64,000 nucleotides of DNA from Argentina anserina (taxonomy: Eukaryota; Streptophyta; Magnoliopsida; Rosales; Rosaceae): assembly GCF_933775445.1 (NCBI RefSeq), contig NC_065877.1:5208001-5272000 (forward strand). The letters are read 5' to 3'. This document shows, in pieces, positions 62,995 to 64,000 of this stretch. The notes under the pieces were generated by a model. The model was not told the origin of the DNA and searched no databases. It worked only from the letters and a program-made list of their open reading frames with translations. A program made the position numbers and the translations under genes. Numbering within the stretch: position 1 is the first letter of the stretch; the number at the start of each line of letters is the position of its first letter.

Positions 62995-64000
62995 CGGACT
63001 TGATGAAGATGACAAAATCTGGAGCTCAATTTCTTAGCAAAAACCCTAATCTGATTTGGAGTCTGCTTTATTGGATTCCCTAAGTATTCGGGTTGGATCA
63101 AGAACACGATCCGAACCCGCTACGTGGCGTCATTTGGCGCCTTCTCGCGCGACCGGAGCGCTACTACGACGTCGTTTTTAGGATAACTTCTCGTTCTAAC
63201 ACAATCATCTTCATGTTAGACATAATCTTCATGACCCTTTCCAAAAAAAAAAAACACATAATCTTCATGTTTTTGTTCGTTTTCAGGATTCCAAAAACAT
63301 GAATGTTAGAACAGCTCTGCAGCCAAATGATAATGAACTCGCAGCCTCGCCGTGGCATTTAGATGCCTCTTTATAGTTCATATGTCTGAGCCAATTCTTT
63401 TTCGTTAAAAAATGCACATTTCAGAGATACTGGAGTAAATTATTTTGATGATTACCAACATGTTTAAAAGATAAACTATATCCATGATCAGAGAATTTTC
63501 TGTTAATAGTTTCTAAGGTTGGACATTGTGAATATATTGTACTAGCAATTCAACAGAAAGCCACTTTAGGGAAATATCTAGGGGTAATGTTGGATTGCTT
63601 AACATAAAATGCTTTTGTGAGTTGGTATGATAACGCTTGAAATTATTACTGTGGCCTTGTTAATGCTCGACGAGATTGTTTTTTTAGGGGAATGAAACAA
63701 ATTTATTTAGTATAAGCCAATACGAGCTCAAGACTCATACGACCACAAATGTCATACATAAGAGTGACAAATCATCCCATGTAGACACTAACCATCTAAG
63801 CATAAATTGAAAAATCAAAATCCAAAAGTTCGAAAATTTAAAATGCGTCCAAAACAGAAGGACATAACCAAAGTTCAACTCAAAGCAAAAACAAGCTAAT
63901 TAACTCCACTAAACCTAACAATCCAAAAATGCTCAGCAAGATTGTTACATCTGTTGATACATAGTAAACTTGTTCCATGTATATTGCTAGCCTTGCTAGG
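62995..64000. other. Promoter side of ATP synthase e, then gene-free DNA
   Basis: The 5' leader of the ATP synthase gene occupies roughly 62995-63060. GC-richer DNA follows to about 63180, then AT-rich spacer. On the - strand the stretch from about 64000 down to 63680 ends in an ATAAATTTGTTTCATTCCCC run before AAAAAA. This resembles the 3' end of a plant LINE, but no reverse-transcriptase motif is in view. Confidence 0.35.

Noticed and set aside
1..64000. CRISPR array, operon or phage-like system
   Set aside because: No regular spacer-repeat pattern; genes have many introns and independent promoters, as expected for plant nuclear DNA.

Overview
The window is nuclear DNA from a flowering plant: GT-AG introns, AT-rich intergenic DNA, plant-type microsatellites, a Ty1/copia retrotransposon and small inverted-repeat transposons. 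Protein comparisons from memory point to a eudicot, probably a rosid and perhaps Rosaceae, but I cannot prove the species. I found no prokaryotic, organellar or viral segment.

Five intact protein-coding genes could be rebuilt exon by exon, each with consistent splice phases and one uninterrupted reading frame. (1) + strand, 3430-7291, 9 coding exons, 643 aa: a TOM1-LIKE (TOL) VHS-GAT ubiquitin receptor. (2) - strand, 10770-19639, 23 exons, 1365 aa: RAPTOR1, the substrate-recruiting subunit of TOR complex 1. (3) + strand, 37116-38257, 3 coding exons, 315 aa: a CCCH plus RING protein of the RNF113/CWC24 spliceosome family. (4) + strand, 39517-57965, 44 exons, 1663 aa: a MON2 homologue (Sec7-family relative acting in endosome-Golgi traffic). 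(5) - strand, 62087-62994, 3 exons, 53 aa: the small mitochondrial ATP synthase F0 subunit e. A truncated, frameshifted LEA-2 pseudogene lies at 8409-8770 (-).

Layout: 1-3060 intergenic, with one unassigned exon-like stretch; 3.1-7.4 kb TOL gene; 8.4-8.8 kb LEA pseudogene; 9.05-10.0 kb repeat block (AACCGA-rich DNA, tRNA-like boxes, a 186-bp tandem duplication); 10.8-20.1 kb RAPTOR1; 20.2-36.1 kb gene-poor and repeat-rich, with a 6.5-kb degenerate copia element (25164-31671) that keeps both 217-bp LTRs, a primer site, a polypurine tract and a near-matching target duplication; 36.1-38.4 kb RNF113; 39.3-58 kb MON2, with a 442-bp terminal-inverted-repeat element and a 127-bp tandem duplication in its introns; 60.5-61.2 kb another inverted-repeat element; 62.0-63.05 kb ATP synthase e.

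The genes are housekeeping genes acting in different cell processes (endosomal sorting, TOR signalling, splicing, Golgi traffic, respiration). Nothing suggests that they form a cluster or pathway. I see no convincing undescribed system. The points most worth checking are a three-unit in-frame 11-residue repeat in the WD40 part of RAPTOR1, a probable GC-AG intron in MON2, the tRNA-like repeat block, and several recent local duplications.
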